A stretch of 64,000 nucleotides of DNA from Durusdinium trenchii (taxonomy: Eukaryota > Sar > Dinophyceae > Suessiales > Symbiodiniaceae): the NCBI GenBank assembly GCA_963970005.1, contig CAXAMN010023751.1:117554-181553 (forward strand), in the 5' to 3' direction. A program made the translations under genes and the position numbers. This document shows, in pieces, positions 63,409 through 64,000 of this stretch. The stretch's first letter is position 1. Each line of letters opens with the position of its first letter. The notes under the pieces were generated by a model that worked only from the letters and a program-made list of their open reading frames with translations, did no database searches and was not told the DNA's origin.

Positions 63409-64000
63409 TCACATTGAGTGTTGCTTTAAACAATACATTCCCGTGTAATTGTGTTGGGTGGAAATAAAAAATTGTAATTGATCAATACATGGTTCAAAGT
63501 CCAACTTTGTTGGGGTGGGTGATGTGAGTAGCCCCTCCAGATCCAAGCTTGGCAACGTAGCAATTCTCTCCATGTGCTTCAAATCATCCGTGCCTGCTGA
63601 AGCCTTTGGATGTTTTTTGGTCTTTGCCAAATCCTTCTCAACGGCCTCAACTGGTTCAGCTGGATCTGGTGCTTTGTCTTTCTTGCTTTCTTTCTTTCCC
63701 TTTGTGGCTGCTGCTGAGCTCTTCTCTTTCTTCTCATCTGGCTTGGCTTCTGACGGACATTCTGGTGTGGACTTCTTCTTCTTCTTTTCTTTCTGCTCCT
63801 CTGGCTCTCCCGTGTTTGTCCTCTTCTTCTTGACCTCAGTCTCGCCTTTCTTCTCACTTGGCTTGGCTTCTGATGGACTCGCTTCTGGTGTGGCTTCTGA
63901 CTTCTTCTTTTCTTTCTTCTCCTGTGGTTCTACTGTGTCTGTGCTTTTCTTCCTGCTCTCATCAGTCTCGCCTTTCTTCTCGCTTGGCTTGGCTTCTGAC
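63409..64000 (-). CDS. Lys/Glu/Ser-rich repeat exon, runs off the window
   Basis: The minus-strand frame is open from the window edge to a TGA at 63409. It has about 40-residue imperfect repeats starting SEAKPSEKKGET or SEAKPDEKKEKS, each followed by KKK-rich and TPE-rich parts. A non-repetitive end includes KHMERIATLPSLDLEGLLTS. The composition suggests a disordered, highly charged linker or nuclear protein segment. It may be the N-terminal part of the gene at 57.9-63.4 kb; the donor site was not identified and the true exon end is probably before 63409. Confidence 0.5.
   Translation of the reverse strand, partial: SEAKPSEKKGETDESRKKSTDTVEPQEKKEKKKSEATPEASPSEAKPSEKKGETEVKKKRTNTGEPEEQKEKKKKKSTPECPSEAKPDEKKEKSSAAATKGKKESKKDKAPDPAEPVEAVEKDLAKTKKHPKASAGTDDLKHMERIATLPSLDLEGLLTSPTPTKLDFEPCIDQLQFFISTQHNYTGMYCLKQHSM

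Overview
The window looks like nuclear DNA of a dinoflagellate, most plausibly a Symbiodiniaceae-type alga. This is an inference. It rests on sparse short exons separated by long introns or spacers, many dispersed degenerate repeats, a very large LINE-like reading frame, and a multi-exon gene whose conserved blocks (HGDD, DWLHVVDLT, DEDYVG) resemble an uncharacterised protein family I associate with dinoflagellates. No rRNA, tRNA, CRISPR array or bacterial-style operon is visible.

Region 1 (about 1-47.4 kb) is repeat-rich and mostly non-coding, with scattered exon-sized open blocks. The best is a plus-strand chain at 4187-5739 whose four exons join in phase 0. Most other exon candidates are on the minus strand (10.7, 11.9-12.5, 15.9, 18.4-18.9, 19.5, 20.8, 24.8, 26.2, 29.1, 38.2, 40.6 and 45.1-45.9 kb). 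They may belong to one or several long genes that I cannot join. Between them lie MITE-like elements (including a perfect 54-bp inverted repeat at 28900-29053), duplicated hairpin units (7.3-7.6 kb), a 130-bp duplication (8.1-8.5 kb), TAGTAGC/AACAAGAAGC tracts, microsatellites and a 470-bp A-rich GTC-spaced tract (42.2-42.7 kb).

Region 2 (about 47.4-57.8 kb) is a LINE-like element on the plus strand. ORF1 (47688-48950) encodes a basic coiled-coil protein. ORF2 (48947-57787, 2,946 aa) starts inside the ORF1 stop codon (ATGA). ORF2 has hydrophobic N-terminal segments, then a long array of about 250-300-residue modules separated by acidic linkers that end in LMQ-like motifs, then an RNase H domain, then an AP-endonuclease-like EEP domain. 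The reverse transcriptase expected after the EEP domain is absent. The coding similarity stops near a good splice-donor-like site at 57600.

Region 3 (57.86-64 kb) carries a minus-strand multi-exon gene, tail-to-tail with the element. Several exon junctions agree in phase. A lysine/glutamate-rich repeat exon lies at its upstream side and runs off the window. A possible gene end at 61424 means this could be two genes.

Most exon boundaries are predicted by eye from splice-like sites and reading frame, so they are provisional.
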